Shown: positions 44,901 to 52,857, counted from the stretch's first letter. The stretch: DNA of 64,000 nucleotides from Limnohabitans lacus (GCF_030053395.1 NZ_JASGBH010000009.1:107649-171648); one strand, 5' to 3'. Made by a program: numbers and translations. The notes: generated by a model not told the origin, from the sequence alone.

Positions 44901-45525
44901 CAGCAGCCTGGGCGCTTCGGTCGATGACCGCACCACCTGGCAGGAAGCCAACTTTGTCTGGAGCGGTGACGCCGCCCGGCGGCAGTGGACCTACGACGGC
45001 GCCATCGCCAACGTGGATGCGCGGTTTCAGATGGCGCGAGAGGATGTGCTGCACCCGGGTGAGCTCTACGGCTGGCGGCTCAGCGGATCTGTGATGGGCA
45101 TTGGCAATGCAGTAACGAGCCAGTCGGCGGGCGTGAGTTACGGCGATGGCCGCTATGGCATGGGGCTCATGGTCAAAGACACCACTCAGGTGGCCTGGAC
45201 TGTGAACATGCCGCAGGTGTTCCACACCTCGTTCTGGTTCCTCCCCCAAGAGGTCACGACTTGCGTGATCTGGAAAGCAACAGGGCCAGTCGGCGCTTTG
45301 CTGCTGGGCTATGACGCCCAAACGCAAGACTTCTTCCTGGAAGACCATTTGTTCAGGCGCGTCACGCTCGCATTTGGACTGGAAGCATCCGATCGGATCT
45401 GCCTGGGGGTGTGCCAGACCAGCACAGAACGCCGCCTCTTTGCCGCCGGGATGGGCGGCGGTGTCCAGTCGGTCAGCGCACGGCTTGAGCCCGTGGGTGC
45501 GTTCAGCAGTTTGCGGCTGTATTGA
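41980..45525 (+). CDS. Central tail tip / host-specificity protein J-like
   Basis: The 1181-residue protein is the gpJ receptor-tip protein: GGGGKSGGGSARVAQEAADSLRSKAYARVVDLVCEGEIEGLVDGLKSVYLDDTPI at the start, then the tail-tip hub, then fibronectin-III-like modules (from about 640: PAAPTALSMQESLYRVKDRAQVLVQLSW and TGFTVQRRMSDLLLSWDELPDADLAGYEVRVG). The C-terminus is the variable part that touches the host. Its start overlaps a repeated ATCACTGCATGAAT leader. Confidence 0.95.
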   Translation: MNLMPASNPLIIGAGGGGKSGGGSARVAQEAADSLRSKAYARVVDLVCEGEIEGLVDGLKSVYLDDTPIQNADGSYNFSGVTLESRPGTQQQDYIPGFASVENEVSVGVECKFAQPVVRAINDPDVDAVRLKVSMPALTLQDMTNGDLNGTSVSYAIDLQSAGAGFVQVLTDTVSGKTTSRYQRSYYVPLSGAGPWDVRLRRLTEDATQSSLQNKTFLDSYTEVIESKLRYPNSALMALRVDASQFNAIPRRSYELKLLRVRLPSNYDTESRSYAGVWDGTFKVAWTDNPAWCFYDLVTNTRYGLGHFIPESQVDKWALYRVARYCDELVPDGLGGHEPRFTCNLYLQTREQAYKVVQDMASVFRGMAYWSGGAITVTQDAPQDPVYQFTAANVIDGEFAYQGSSAKARHTVALVSWVDPEDFYRQKVEYVEDVVGIARYGVVQADVVAMGCTSRGQANRVGKWLLYSEQSESEIITFRTGLEGAVVRPGDVIQVADPSRGGMRLGGRVAAATTTAVTLDQDLPADLPWRLSVILPNGSVEERLVGATFAASSGDAHARRTLMLTIPFSMAPQTDAIWVLASSIIEPQLFRVVSVAEREPGVHEVTALAHNPGKYAAIEEGLALQPRAITVLSDMPAAPTALSMQESLYRVKDRAQVLVQLSWAEVPAAIAYRLSYRVGGGNFVSLPLVSANYAEIRDAQEGEYEFSLRAIGITRKESVPATLSATVLGKTLPPSDVTGFTVQRRMSDLLLSWDELPDADLAGYEVRVGPGWDGALLVAKTSGTQMVHDQDAAGQYPYHIRAYDTSGQYSAHVTTFVLTLLAPATVRQFDVVQSANRLEFRWQPNPEPEVVGYELREGAAWDASLFVAEVKSTSYTLPSGFDGERKFWIKAIASPGIYSDTPTFVSTVVAQPQNANLILERDEQAGGFAGTKHFASVVTVNGKNALRMNTDAQVAEYLFELDLVSPIRAQNTLLSSLGASVDDRTTWQEANFVWSGDAARRQWTYDGAIANVDARFQMAREDVLHPGELYGWRLSGSVMGIGNAVTSQSAGVSYGDGRYGMGLMVKDTTQVAWTVNMPQVFHTSFWFLPQEVTTCVIWKATGPVGALLLGYDAQTQDFFLEDHLFRRVTLAFGLEASDRICLGVCQTSTERRLFAAGMGGGVQSVSARLEPVGAFSSLRLY

Positions 45526-45566
45526 GCAGGCGCTGATTTTTTAGCAATTCAGTTTTAAGGCATCAC

Positions 45567-46013
45567 ATGATTGACGAAACCATGCAACTTCAGGGGGCGA
45601 TGACCCTCATTGTTCGCCGCGCCAGTGGCGACATCGAAACCGTTCACAAAGACAACATCATCGTCAACGTTGGCTTTGATTTCATCGCCGACGCCATCGG
45701 CAAATCCGCCAGTCGTCCCTCGGTCATGGGTTTCATCGCTCTGGGCACGGGCACCACGGCGGCTGCGGCCAGCCAGTCGGCCCTGGTCTCCGAGCTCGAC
45801 CGAAACGCCGCCACCTATGCCCACACTACTGGCACCAAAGCCTTCAGCTTCACGGCCGACTTTCCAGCAGGCGACGGCACGGGAGCGATCACGGAAGCTG
45901 GAGTGTTCAATGCAGCATCGGGCGGCATCATGCTCGACAGGGTGGTGTTCCCGGTGGTGAACAAGGGGGCGGACGACAGCCTGACGGCAGTGTTCACCTT
46001 CACCATGAGCTGA
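45567..46013 (+). CDS. Small tail-tip-associated protein
   Basis: A 148-residue beta-rich protein: MTLIVRRASGDIETVHKDNIIVNVGFDFIADAIG, GFIALGTGTTAAAASQSALVSELDR and AGVFNAASGGIMLDRVVFPVVNKGADDSLTAVFTFTMS. Such proteins lie beside J/fibre genes in many prophages and are probably part of the distal tail. No catalytic motif. Confidence 0.75.
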   Translation: MIDETMQLQGAMTLIVRRASGDIETVHKDNIIVNVGFDFIADAIGKSASRPSVMGFIALGTGTTAAAASQSALVSELDRNAATYAHTTGTKAFSFTADFPAGDGTGAITEAGVFNAASGGIMLDRVVFPVVNKGADDSLTAVFTFTMS

Positions 46014-46018
46014 TTGCC

Positions 46019-47371
46019 ATGGCCGAGACAGTCACTGTAGGCGAGTCCCAAGGCCCGCGCTACACCTGGGCCAATGCCAGTTTCACTTGGGCCAGTGCCA
46101 GTGCGGGCAAATCGTGGCTCACGGCTTACCCCGCTGTCTATGTGGTCGCAGTGGCAGCCACGCTGGCTTGGACGCACACGTCAGGTCGTCAGCATGGCAA
46201 GCGCCTGACTGAAGCCCTGTCCCTTGCGGAAACCCGGCGTCATCAAGTCGCGCTGCAAAAGACGGAGTCAATCGGGTTTGCCGACACTTACTACGACCTG
46301 ATCGCCTATGTCCTGCGCTGGGTCGAGTCGCTTGGGGTGGCTGAAGGCTTTTCCAAGTCGAGCCGCAAGTCTGTGAATGAAAACCTCCAAACGCTGGACG
46401 GCTTGGCCCGCTCGGTTGCCAAAGCCCTGCACGAGAGCTTGCCTGTGAGCGAAGGCTTGTTGTGGCAGATGCGCCAAAAGCATGCTGAGAGCCTGCCAGT
46501 GGCATCGGTATCCGCTCGGATGGCCACCAAAGCAGTCGCTGAAAGGGCGGATTTGACCGATGGCCTGGATCAAGGTTTCAGAAAACAGGTCTCCGAAGCG
46601 CTGAACTTTGCCGAAACTTATTACGACCTGATCGCCTTCATCCTGCGCATCAGCGAGGGTTTGGCTGTGAGCGATCAGACCGCCAGGCGGCTTCAAAAGC
46701 CAGTCGCTGAGGCTCTCAGCACAAACGATCAGCTTACCCGCAGATCCGTCAAGCAGGTGGCCGAGGCACTGGCGTTTGCCGAAACCTTGGGCCGCACAGT
46801 GGCGTACCGGCGGCACTTGCAAGAAGGTCTTGGTGTCTCGGACGCCTTGCGCTGGGCGATGTGCCTCAAGGCCCATGAAGCCCTGGCGCTCGCTGAGCAG
46901 TACCGTCGCCATGCCAACGGCGTGATCAGCGACATGATCGTGGCCAGCACCGAGATCACCGAGGCCGACTTTGCAAGCATCGTCGAAGCGGGCCATCCTC
47001 CGGGCTACACGGATTTCCGGGACTTTATTCAGGGTGACTACACCTACCAGCGCGCCTTGTTCCGCGCCATCTTGAAGTCCAGAAATTCCGACCGGGGCTT
47101 CATTGACGCGCTGCGCGTGACGGTGGATGTGCCCGATGTCTTTGACCGGGGCACTGTGCAGATCACCGATGCGCAGGCAGGTGCCGTCATCGGCTTTGCC
47201 CGAATTTTTAGGGTGCCGCCCGAGGTGACCATGACCCACAAGGGCGGCACGGTGGTCGCCATCCCGCGCCTATCCAGTGCAGTCACACGAACAGGCTTCA
47301 CGGCAGTTTTAGAAAACACCTCTGGCACTCGCGTGACCGGCACCTTCACCTGGATCGCTCAGGGGTACTGA
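46019..47371 (+). CDS. Repeat-containing tail fibre-like protein
   Basis: This 450-residue protein has a repeating E-[SA]-L-x-[VF]-x-[ED] pattern (TESIGFADTYYDLIAYVLRWVESLGVAEGF, SEALNFAETYYDLIAFILRISEGLAVSD, AEALAFAETLG, HEALALAEQY) that suggests a helical or coiled repeat rod of about 45-residue period. The C-terminus (FRVPPEVTMTHKGGTVVAIP) is beta-rich. It probably forms part of a fibre. Lies directly before the Cys-tailed fibre. Confidence 0.75.
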   Translation: MAETVTVGESQGPRYTWANASFTWASASAGKSWLTAYPAVYVVAVAATLAWTHTSGRQHGKRLTEALSLAETRRHQVALQKTESIGFADTYYDLIAYVLRWVESLGVAEGFSKSSRKSVNENLQTLDGLARSVAKALHESLPVSEGLLWQMRQKHAESLPVASVSARMATKAVAERADLTDGLDQGFRKQVSEALNFAETYYDLIAFILRISEGLAVSDQTARRLQKPVAEALSTNDQLTRRSVKQVAEALAFAETLGRTVAYRRHLQEGLGVSDALRWAMCLKAHEALALAEQYRRHANGVISDMIVASTEITEADFASIVEAGHPPGYTDFRDFIQGDYTYQRALFRAILKSRNSDRGFIDALRVTVDVPDVFDRGTVQITDAQAGAVIGFARIFRVPPEVTMTHKGGTVVAIPRLSSAVTRTGFTAVLENTSGTRVTGTFTWIAQGY

Positions 47372-47411
47372 CAGCTCCCATGTACCTCAGTCATTTGCCT
47401 ACCCATTCACC

Positions 47412-48347
47412 ATGCAAAACTTCACCGACATACCGTCGTCGCGCACGCTGTCTGACTCGCTCATCGAGATCCTGAACAACGACAAGACGGCGATCTCCTG
47501 CAACAGCGGCACCACATTCCCCACCACCAATCAGCAAGTGGGCATGCTGTGCTACCGCACGGACCAGCTCAAGCTTTACCAGCTGATCGGCACCAACCCG
47601 GACAACTGGCGCTTCATCATGGACCTGGCCAGTGGGATCGATGCCCAGTTTGCGGCCAAGCTCAATGCCGCCGCCTACACCGCTGCCGATGTGCTGGTCA
47701 AGCTGCTCACGGTGGATGGCGCGGGCTCCGGGCTGGATGCCGACTTGCTGGACGGCCAACACGCCAGCGCTTTTGCATCGGCTTTACACAACCACAACGC
47801 GGCCTATCTGGGCATCAGCGCCAAGGCGACGGACGCGGACCGCCTGGACGGCTACGACGCCTCGGCCTTTGTCCGCTCGGTCAACGGTGGTGGTCCGGAC
47901 GCGAACGGCAACGCCACGGTCAACATCGATTTGTCGGGGCGGGTAGCACGCACGGGCGACAGCATGAGTGGGCGCCTGACCCTGCCCAGCCAGACCTTAC
48001 AGAGCACTTCGCCCACGATTGATTTCTACGACACAGATCAGGGAAGTACCCGTTATCTGCACGTCAACAGCAACCTGATGGGGTTTTTGAAGACCGACGG
48101 CAACTGGGACATGTACATGAACAACGGCGGCTCCATGTGGACCGCCAACTATGGCTGGCTGCACGACTACTTCTTTAAGCAAGTGGCCAATTGCGCAGGC
48201 ACTGGTTATGCCATCAATTGCTATGGCAGCGGCAACATCACAACCCGGCATGACTACGAACTGGTTGATGAAGGTGGACAGGTGCGGTTGCGCACGGTGA
48301 ATGTGCTGACCAATTGCAACTGCAATTGCAACTGCTGTGGCTGCTGA
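47412..48347 (+). CDS. Tail fibre protein with (NC)4-CGC C-terminal tail
   Basis: The 311-residue protein starts like phage fibre proteins (TLSDSLIEILNNDKTAISCNSGTTFPTTN, MLCYRTDQLKLYQLIG), has LDGQHASAF/LDGYDASAF repeats typical of tail fibres, and a beta-rich C-terminal domain. It ends in NCNCNCNCCGC (codons 48312-48344), six cysteines in the last 11 residues. Asn-Cys alternation of this kind is unlike ordinary fibre tips. The gene is followed at once by a cassette with oxygenases and a radical SAM/SPASM enzyme. It is the most plausible substrate. Confidence 0.85.
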   Translation: MQNFTDIPSSRTLSDSLIEILNNDKTAISCNSGTTFPTTNQQVGMLCYRTDQLKLYQLIGTNPDNWRFIMDLASGIDAQFAAKLNAAAYTAADVLVKLLTVDGAGSGLDADLLDGQHASAFASALHNHNAAYLGISAKATDADRLDGYDASAFVRSVNGGGPDANGNATVNIDLSGRVARTGDSMSGRLTLPSQTLQSTSPTIDFYDTDQGSTRYLHVNSNLMGFLKTDGNWDMYMNNGGSMWTANYGWLHDYFFKQVANCAGTGYAINCYGSGNITTRHDYELVDEGGQVRLRTVNVLTNCNCNCNCCGC

Positions 48348-48361
48348 AAGGGGATTTGCTC

Positions 48362-49156
48362 ATGAAAACCATACGCATGTCTTATCCGCTGCAAAGCCCT
48401 GCGAGCACAACAAACGCGCACCGAAACAACCTCATTCGCATTCAGAGGGTGGAGGGCGATTTCTTGATCGAACACCTTACGCCTGCTTTTGAGCAAGCCT
48501 TGGATGAAAGTGGCCGGGTCATTGATGAGTCGTCTGCGCCCATGTTGGTCGGCCATCAAAGCGCATTTGTCTACGCTGTCACGGTAAATGACCTGCAATA
48601 CCTCGCGCAAGATCCCGGCAATGCCCACACCGTTTGGCTCTTTGCACTGCGTCAAGGCGAGAGCGAGCCGGTGTGGATCAACAAGTTCGCGCAAACTGCC
48701 TTGTCTAAAGAAGGGTTTCGGCAGTACTGGAACCAGCAGCCCATGCTGGTCTTGGCCCAGCTTTGGATTCCACCGTTGGCCTTGGAGCCTTCGCTGGTGC
48801 TCATGTGCTCGCCACAGGCGGGTCAAACCGAGGTGATGGGTTTTGAGTTTGACCAAGAGTGGGAAAGCAATTCGGTTGCCATGGCTCTGGCGTTTCCCTC
48901 GTTTCGCTTGGTCGATGAAGGTGGTGATCCCCGGCGCATCCGCATCACGGCGGTCAATCACCAGGGGATGGTGCTCCCGGCGTCAGGGCAGGTGCTTCTG
49001 AGCACCACAGCTGGAGCCCTGAGCAACAGCCGCCCAAACCTGGAGCAAGGGCAAGCCCTTGTCACGCTCTTTGGCGCAGACCCTAGTGCCCTGGCCAAGA
49101 TCAAGCTGGGGTTCAAGTGGTTCAGTGGTGTCGAAGAGCTGGAGGTGCGGGTGTGA
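48362..49156 (+). CDS. Fibre-cassette protein with Ig-like C-terminus
   Basis: A 264-residue protein starting at ATG 48362 with an AAGGGG site. The N-terminal two thirds (QSAFVYAVTVNDLQYLAQ, VWLFALRQGESEPVWINKFAQ) are unrecognised. The last ~90 residues (RIRITAVNHQGMVLPASGQVLLSTTAGALSNSRPNLEQGQALVTLF) look like a bacterial Ig-like fold. The stop overlaps the next start (GTGA). Probably a fibre-associated structural protein. Confidence 0.75.
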   Translation: MKTIRMSYPLQSPASTTNAHRNNLIRIQRVEGDFLIEHLTPAFEQALDESGRVIDESSAPMLVGHQSAFVYAVTVNDLQYLAQDPGNAHTVWLFALRQGESEPVWINKFAQTALSKEGFRQYWNQQPMLVLAQLWIPPLALEPSLVLMCSPQAGQTEVMGFEFDQEWESNSVAMALAFPSFRLVDEGGDPRRIRITAVNHQGMVLPASGQVLLSTTAGALSNSRPNLEQGQALVTLFGADPSALAKIKLGFKWFSGVEELEVRV

Positions 49157-50142
49157 CCGGGGGAGAACCTATTCGTGCGCGCTTCGTGCAGCGGGTCGAT
49201 GAATTCACGCAACGGCTGGCCGTGGAGGTTCTGGCTGAAGCGGATCGACTCACTTGGCGGCTGTGGGAGCCATTGGAGACGCTCAGGCCAAACCGTCCGG
49301 TCGGCCAGGTGACCCAAAAACAGTATCGGGTCCATCCTTCGGGCGTCTCAATTCCCAAAGCGCATTCATTGCCCAGACGCGGCCAGCCCAGTCCCTATAT
49401 CGTGCCAGTCAGACTGGACATGCCATCCGGCCACACCGAGACCATTGATGGTGTTCCGTGGGGCCTGGTCGATGAAATCTCCCTGGACCCACAGGCCATG
49501 CGTGCCAAGCCCCGCATGTATGGCGAGCACCTGGGTGATTGGGCCGCTTGGATGTTTGTGTTGTGTACAGATACTTGGCGCTTCATGGCACCCTTCAACC
49601 GCCATGTGCTCACCCGCAGCAGCCGGGTAGACAGCGAGGGCTTTACAGCCTTGTCCTTGCCGCTCACCAAGGCGCGTCAGACGCATTTGGTTGCCGGGTC
49701 ATGCCTGGTGCCATGGCATGAATCGCCGCTCAGCGCTCAGATGGTGCTGCGCATCAACGCTCACCCCGGCGGACCACTTTGGACCAACCTTCAAGTGGAT
49801 GAGCAGGTGACTTATGCCAAGCCAAGCGAGGCTCTGGCCGGGCATGCCCACACCATCACCCGGCTGCATGAACACATGCCCAAGCTCACCGTGCAAGCTC
49901 CGGCAGTGGTGTCTCCTGAACAGTGGGTGGAGTTGGAAATACGGGCTTCAGAGCCTGCCGATGCCTGGCTGCATGTGCACGCCGTCTCGAGTTATGTCCC
50001 ACACCAGCGCGTTCGCATGCGAGCAGGTTTCGCCCAAGTGCGGGCACTGGCCCTGGGCCTGCGTGCCGGAGAAAACCTGCACCTTCAATTTGGATTAGGG
50101 GCCGTCACCGCACTGGCCCAAGGAGTGATTCATGTCATTTGA
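49153..50142 (+). CDS. Fibre-cassette protein of unknown function
   Basis: A 329-residue protein from GTG 49153, overlapping the previous stop (GTGA). The middle part has VRLDMPSGHTETIDGVPWGLVDEISLDPQAMR and GDWAAWMFVLCTDTWRFMAPF. The C-terminal ~100 residues are strand-rich (KLTVQAPAVVSPEQWVELEIRASEPADAWLHVHAVSS) and Ig-like. No catalytic motif was recognised. The C-terminal similarity of style to the previous protein suggests a second fibre component. Confidence 0.7.
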   Translation: MTGGEPIRARFVQRVDEFTQRLAVEVLAEADRLTWRLWEPLETLRPNRPVGQVTQKQYRVHPSGVSIPKAHSLPRRGQPSPYIVPVRLDMPSGHTETIDGVPWGLVDEISLDPQAMRAKPRMYGEHLGDWAAWMFVLCTDTWRFMAPFNRHVLTRSSRVDSEGFTALSLPLTKARQTHLVAGSCLVPWHESPLSAQMVLRINAHPGGPLWTNLQVDEQVTYAKPSEALAGHAHTITRLHEHMPKLTVQAPAVVSPEQWVELEIRASEPADAWLHVHAVSSYVPHQRVRMRAGFAQVRALALGLRAGENLHLQFGLGAVTALAQGVIHVI

Positions 50143-50851
50143 CGCATCAGCGCACGCCCCGCCACCCATCATGGCGGTGGCCACACAAGCCAACCCGTAT
50201 CCGTTCGCGTCAGCCGATGCATCAGAAAACCACCCAACGTCACTCCAACGTTGGGTTTTTTCTTTGTGGCCTAGCACCGTGTACGTCCAGCCGTCGGGCT
50301 TGCCGCCGGAACGGCTTGAGCAACTGGCGGAGGCTGTCTTGCGGGAAGACGCCGAGCATCGCTGGGGTCCCGAGGCCTGGCAGTGCCGCAGCCACGACTT
50401 GCTGCAGGGGGGCGTATCCCCAGCGGATGGTCTGCATGACATGTTGGCGGTGGTCCGTGAGCACCTGCAAACCATCTGGGGCACATACCGCTACCGGCTG
50501 AGCGCACACATCATGCGCTGTCAGCCGGGATTTCATGTGGCTGAGCACATCGCCAGTTCGCGTGCTGGGCTCAACACGGTGCTGTTTTTGCAAGCGGACT
50601 ACCCAACGACCGATAGCCCCAATGTACGGACGCCGGGTTGTATGGTCATTGGCAATCCGGCCAAACGCGTCAATGAAAACCTGCTGCCCTGGGAAACACC
50701 GGTGCATTTCCCGATCACGCCCCAGCCGGGGCTGATTGTGACCATGCCCCTGTGCACGCCGCATGGCTACTTTCCTCTGCGCACGCAGACGCGCGACACC
50801 CTGGCCATCGAGTTTCATTCGGTGGCAGAACCGGAGGCTGCTCATGCTTGA
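50132..50851 (+). CDS. Probable double-stranded beta-helix oxygenase (2OG-Fe(II)-like)
   Basis: The 239-residue frame has a core from about residue 43 (LWPSTVYVQPSGLPPERLEQLAEAVLREDAE...) and a C-terminal jelly-roll with GFHVAEHIASSRAGLNTVLFLQADY and CTPHGYFPLRTQTRDTLAIEFHS, where H and R are spaced as in the distal histidine/2OG arginine of 2OG-Fe(II) oxygenases. The proximal HxD is not clear, so activity is uncertain. An intrinsic terminator (50232-50261) lies inside the nominal N-terminus; the true start may be TTG 50264 or the terminator an attenuator. Confidence 0.55.
   Translation: MSFDASAHAPPPIMAVATQANPYPFASADASENHPTSLQRWVFSLWPSTVYVQPSGLPPERLEQLAEAVLREDAEHRWGPEAWQCRSHDLLQGGVSPADGLHDMLAVVREHLQTIWGTYRYRLSAHIMRCQPGFHVAEHIASSRAGLNTVLFLQADYPTTDSPNVRTPGCMVIGNPAKRVNENLLPWETPVHFPITPQPGLIVTMPLCTPHGYFPLRTQTRDTLAIEFHSVAEPEAAHA
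50232..50261 (+). terminator. Intrinsic terminator inside the oxygenase reading frame
   Basis: ACCCAACG (50232-50239) pairs with CGTTGGGT (50249-50256) around a 9-nt loop and runs into TTTTTT (50256-50261). Strong hairpin plus T-tract, yet it lies 100 bases inside the nominal 50132 frame and 90 bases after the previous gene's stop. It may cap the upstream fibre transcript or act as an attenuator for the modification genes. Confidence 0.75.
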
Positions 50852-51452
50852 CGCCCGAAGTCCCGTTTCATTTGCCGATGGCGTTCTGGATCCGGGCGTA
50901 ACGCAGGAGCTCGTCGATTGGCTGCAGCACCTTCAGTACCGTTACTACCGCATCACCAACAAAAACGAGCCAGAGCCATTTCCGATCTGGCACTGTGAAT
51001 TATTGGGCCGGGACTGGCCCATCAACCAAGCTTCAGACTACAGCTGCACGCCGCAATTCCTGCAGGATCAAACCAGCGTGCTCTCTGAAGTTTGGCGGCC
51101 ATGCATGCGGGCGCTGCAACTGCCTGTCATGACCCAGTGCCATGGCCTCTACGCCAATGCCAACACCCATGGCAACGAAGGCAATGTCCACATCGACAGC
51201 CAGCACCCGCTGGACAGAACCCTGTTGATCTACGGTGTGCGGCAGTGGCAAGCGGGGTGGGGTGGGGAAACAGTGTTCTACGACCAGGAGGATCGCCTGC
51301 TGGGCTCGGTCATGCCCGCGCCCGCTCGGGTGGTGTTCTTTGCTGGGCACATCCGCCATGGCGTCAATCCCATTTCCCGTGCCTGCCGTGATCTGCGGCC
51401 GGTCCTGGTATTCAAAACGCGGCTGCAGGAGCCGCAAAAGGCACTTTCATGA
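50844..51452 (+). CDS. 2-oxoglutarate/Fe(II) oxygenase (prolyl-hydroxylase-like)
   Basis: The 202-residue protein has a complete 2OG-Fe(II) facial triad: H116-x-D118 (NVHIDSQHPLDRTLLIYG), GGETVFY, then H172 (FFAGHIRHGVNP) with R182/R185 for 2-oxoglutarate (CRDLRPVLVFKTR). Such enzymes hydroxylate side chains, classically Pro, Asn, Asp or Lys. ATG 50844 overlaps the previous stop and the stop overlaps the radical SAM start (ATGA). Hydroxylation of asparagines in the fibre tail is an inference. Confidence 0.88.
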   Translation: MLDARSPVSFADGVLDPGVTQELVDWLQHLQYRYYRITNKNEPEPFPIWHCELLGRDWPINQASDYSCTPQFLQDQTSVLSEVWRPCMRALQLPVMTQCHGLYANANTHGNEGNVHIDSQHPLDRTLLIYGVRQWQAGWGGETVFYDQEDRLLGSVMPAPARVVFFAGHIRHGVNPISRACRDLRPVLVFKTRLQEPQKALS

Positions 51453-52807
51453 AATTCCAGATTCACGCCTTGCGCCAAGACGGCCAGAAAGTCTTGCTGC
51501 ACTACGACAACCAGTTGTCAACGCTGACCTGGCAGGACGGCACACCCGTGGTGCCTGTTCAGCCCGGCAGTTTCCGAGATGCCACGGTGGTCTCGGTCAA
51601 CCAACCCGGCCGCAAAGGCCAGGTACGCGTCCTCAAGATCAGCCTGGGGCTGTCCTGCAACTACGAATGCAGTTACTGCAACCAGCGCTTTGTGCCGGAT
51701 TCGGATGCGAGCAACCCGGATGACATCGAGCCGTTCATCAGTCAACTGACCGATGCGCTTCTTGAACCACCCGAGCGCATCGAGTTCTGGGGCGGGGAGC
51801 CCCTGGTGTACTGGAAGACCCTCCAGCCGCTGGCTGAACGTTTGCGTGGTTTGTATCCGGATACTCAGTTCAGCGTCATCACCAATGGCAGCTTGCTCGA
51901 CGCGGATAAGAACGAGTGGTTCGACCGCATGGGGTTTTCTGTGGGCTTGTCGCACGACGGTCCAGGCCAGTCGACCCGTGGCCCCGATCCATTGAGCGAC
52001 CCTGAGAAATTCGCCGACATCATGGACCTGTATGCCCGCTTGCATTCTCAGGGCCGTATCAGCATCAACGCCATGGTCCATGCTGGCAACCAAAGTCGGG
52101 CGCAGATTCAGGCCTGGTTGCAGCAGCGGTTTGGCCAGGACGTGAACATCGGGGAGGGTGCTTTCATTGATCCCTACGACGAAGGCGGATTGGCGGCAAC
52201 CTTGCAAACCCAGCAGGACCATGTGCGGTTCAGGGCCTTGGCCTACAAAGAACTGCGCCAGGGCCTGGCTTCGCGCATGTCGGTGGCGCAGCAGCGCATC
52301 ATGGACTTTGTGCAGTCCATCCGCACGGCACGCCCAGCATCCTCGCTGGGTCAAAAGTGCGGCATGGACAAGCCGAACAATCTGGCGGTGGACCTGCACG
52401 GCAATGTGCTCACCTGTCAGAACGTCAGCGCAGCAGCCACTGCGCCCAATGGGCAGCCCCACCACATTGGCCATTTGTCGAATCTGCAGGCGGTCAAGAT
52501 GCGCAGCGCTACGCACTGGAGCCACAGGCCCGATTGCCCCAGTTGCCCGGTGCTGCAACTGTGTAAGGGCTCATGCATGTTTTTGCAAGGGCACCTCTGG
52601 GATGCGGGTTGTGACGCAGCCTACTCGGACAACGTGCCGTTTTTGGCTGCGGCCATCGAGTATCTGACGGGTTGCATTCCGTATTACATCGGCGGTGACT
52701 TCCGTGACGATCGCAAAGACATCTTTGGGCAGGTCCATGGTGTCCCCGAACAAAGTGCCAGACGTGTGATTCCGATTCTGGCCTACGACCGAACTGTCGC
52801 AGCCTGA
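51449..52807 (+). CDS. Radical SAM/SPASM peptide-modifying enzyme
   Basis: The 452-residue protein has the radical SAM cluster C70-x3-C74-x2-C77 (LSCNYECSYC), WGGEP and TNGSLL motifs, and a C-terminal SPASM domain: C304...G318-x4-C323, then C363-x2-C366-x5-C372-x3-C376 and C388, which matches the seven-cysteine SPASM pattern. SPASM enzymes of this type (e.g. AlbA, anSME, SCIFF and quinohemoprotein maturases) form thioethers or oxidise cysteine/serine in ribosomal peptides. No dedicated precursor peptide is visible except the Cys-rich fibre tail. Last gene of the cassette. Confidence 0.93.
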   Translation: MKFQIHALRQDGQKVLLHYDNQLSTLTWQDGTPVVPVQPGSFRDATVVSVNQPGRKGQVRVLKISLGLSCNYECSYCNQRFVPDSDASNPDDIEPFISQLTDALLEPPERIEFWGGEPLVYWKTLQPLAERLRGLYPDTQFSVITNGSLLDADKNEWFDRMGFSVGLSHDGPGQSTRGPDPLSDPEKFADIMDLYARLHSQGRISINAMVHAGNQSRAQIQAWLQQRFGQDVNIGEGAFIDPYDEGGLAATLQTQQDHVRFRALAYKELRQGLASRMSVAQQRIMDFVQSIRTARPASSLGQKCGMDKPNNLAVDLHGNVLTCQNVSAAATAPNGQPHHIGHLSNLQAVKMRSATHWSHRPDCPSCPVLQLCKGSCMFLQGHLWDAGCDAAYSDNVPFLAAAIEYLTGCIPYYIGGDFRDDRKDIFGQVHGVPEQSARRVIPILAYDRTVAA

Positions 52808-52857
52808 GTCAAAGCACCATTCGTTCGACAGCCAATTCAACATTCAACCCAACACAC

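Noticed and set aside
48312..48347. Cys-rich fibre end read as a metallothionein-like gene
   Set aside because: It is only an 11-residue tail of a fibre protein in one frame, not an independent small gene.
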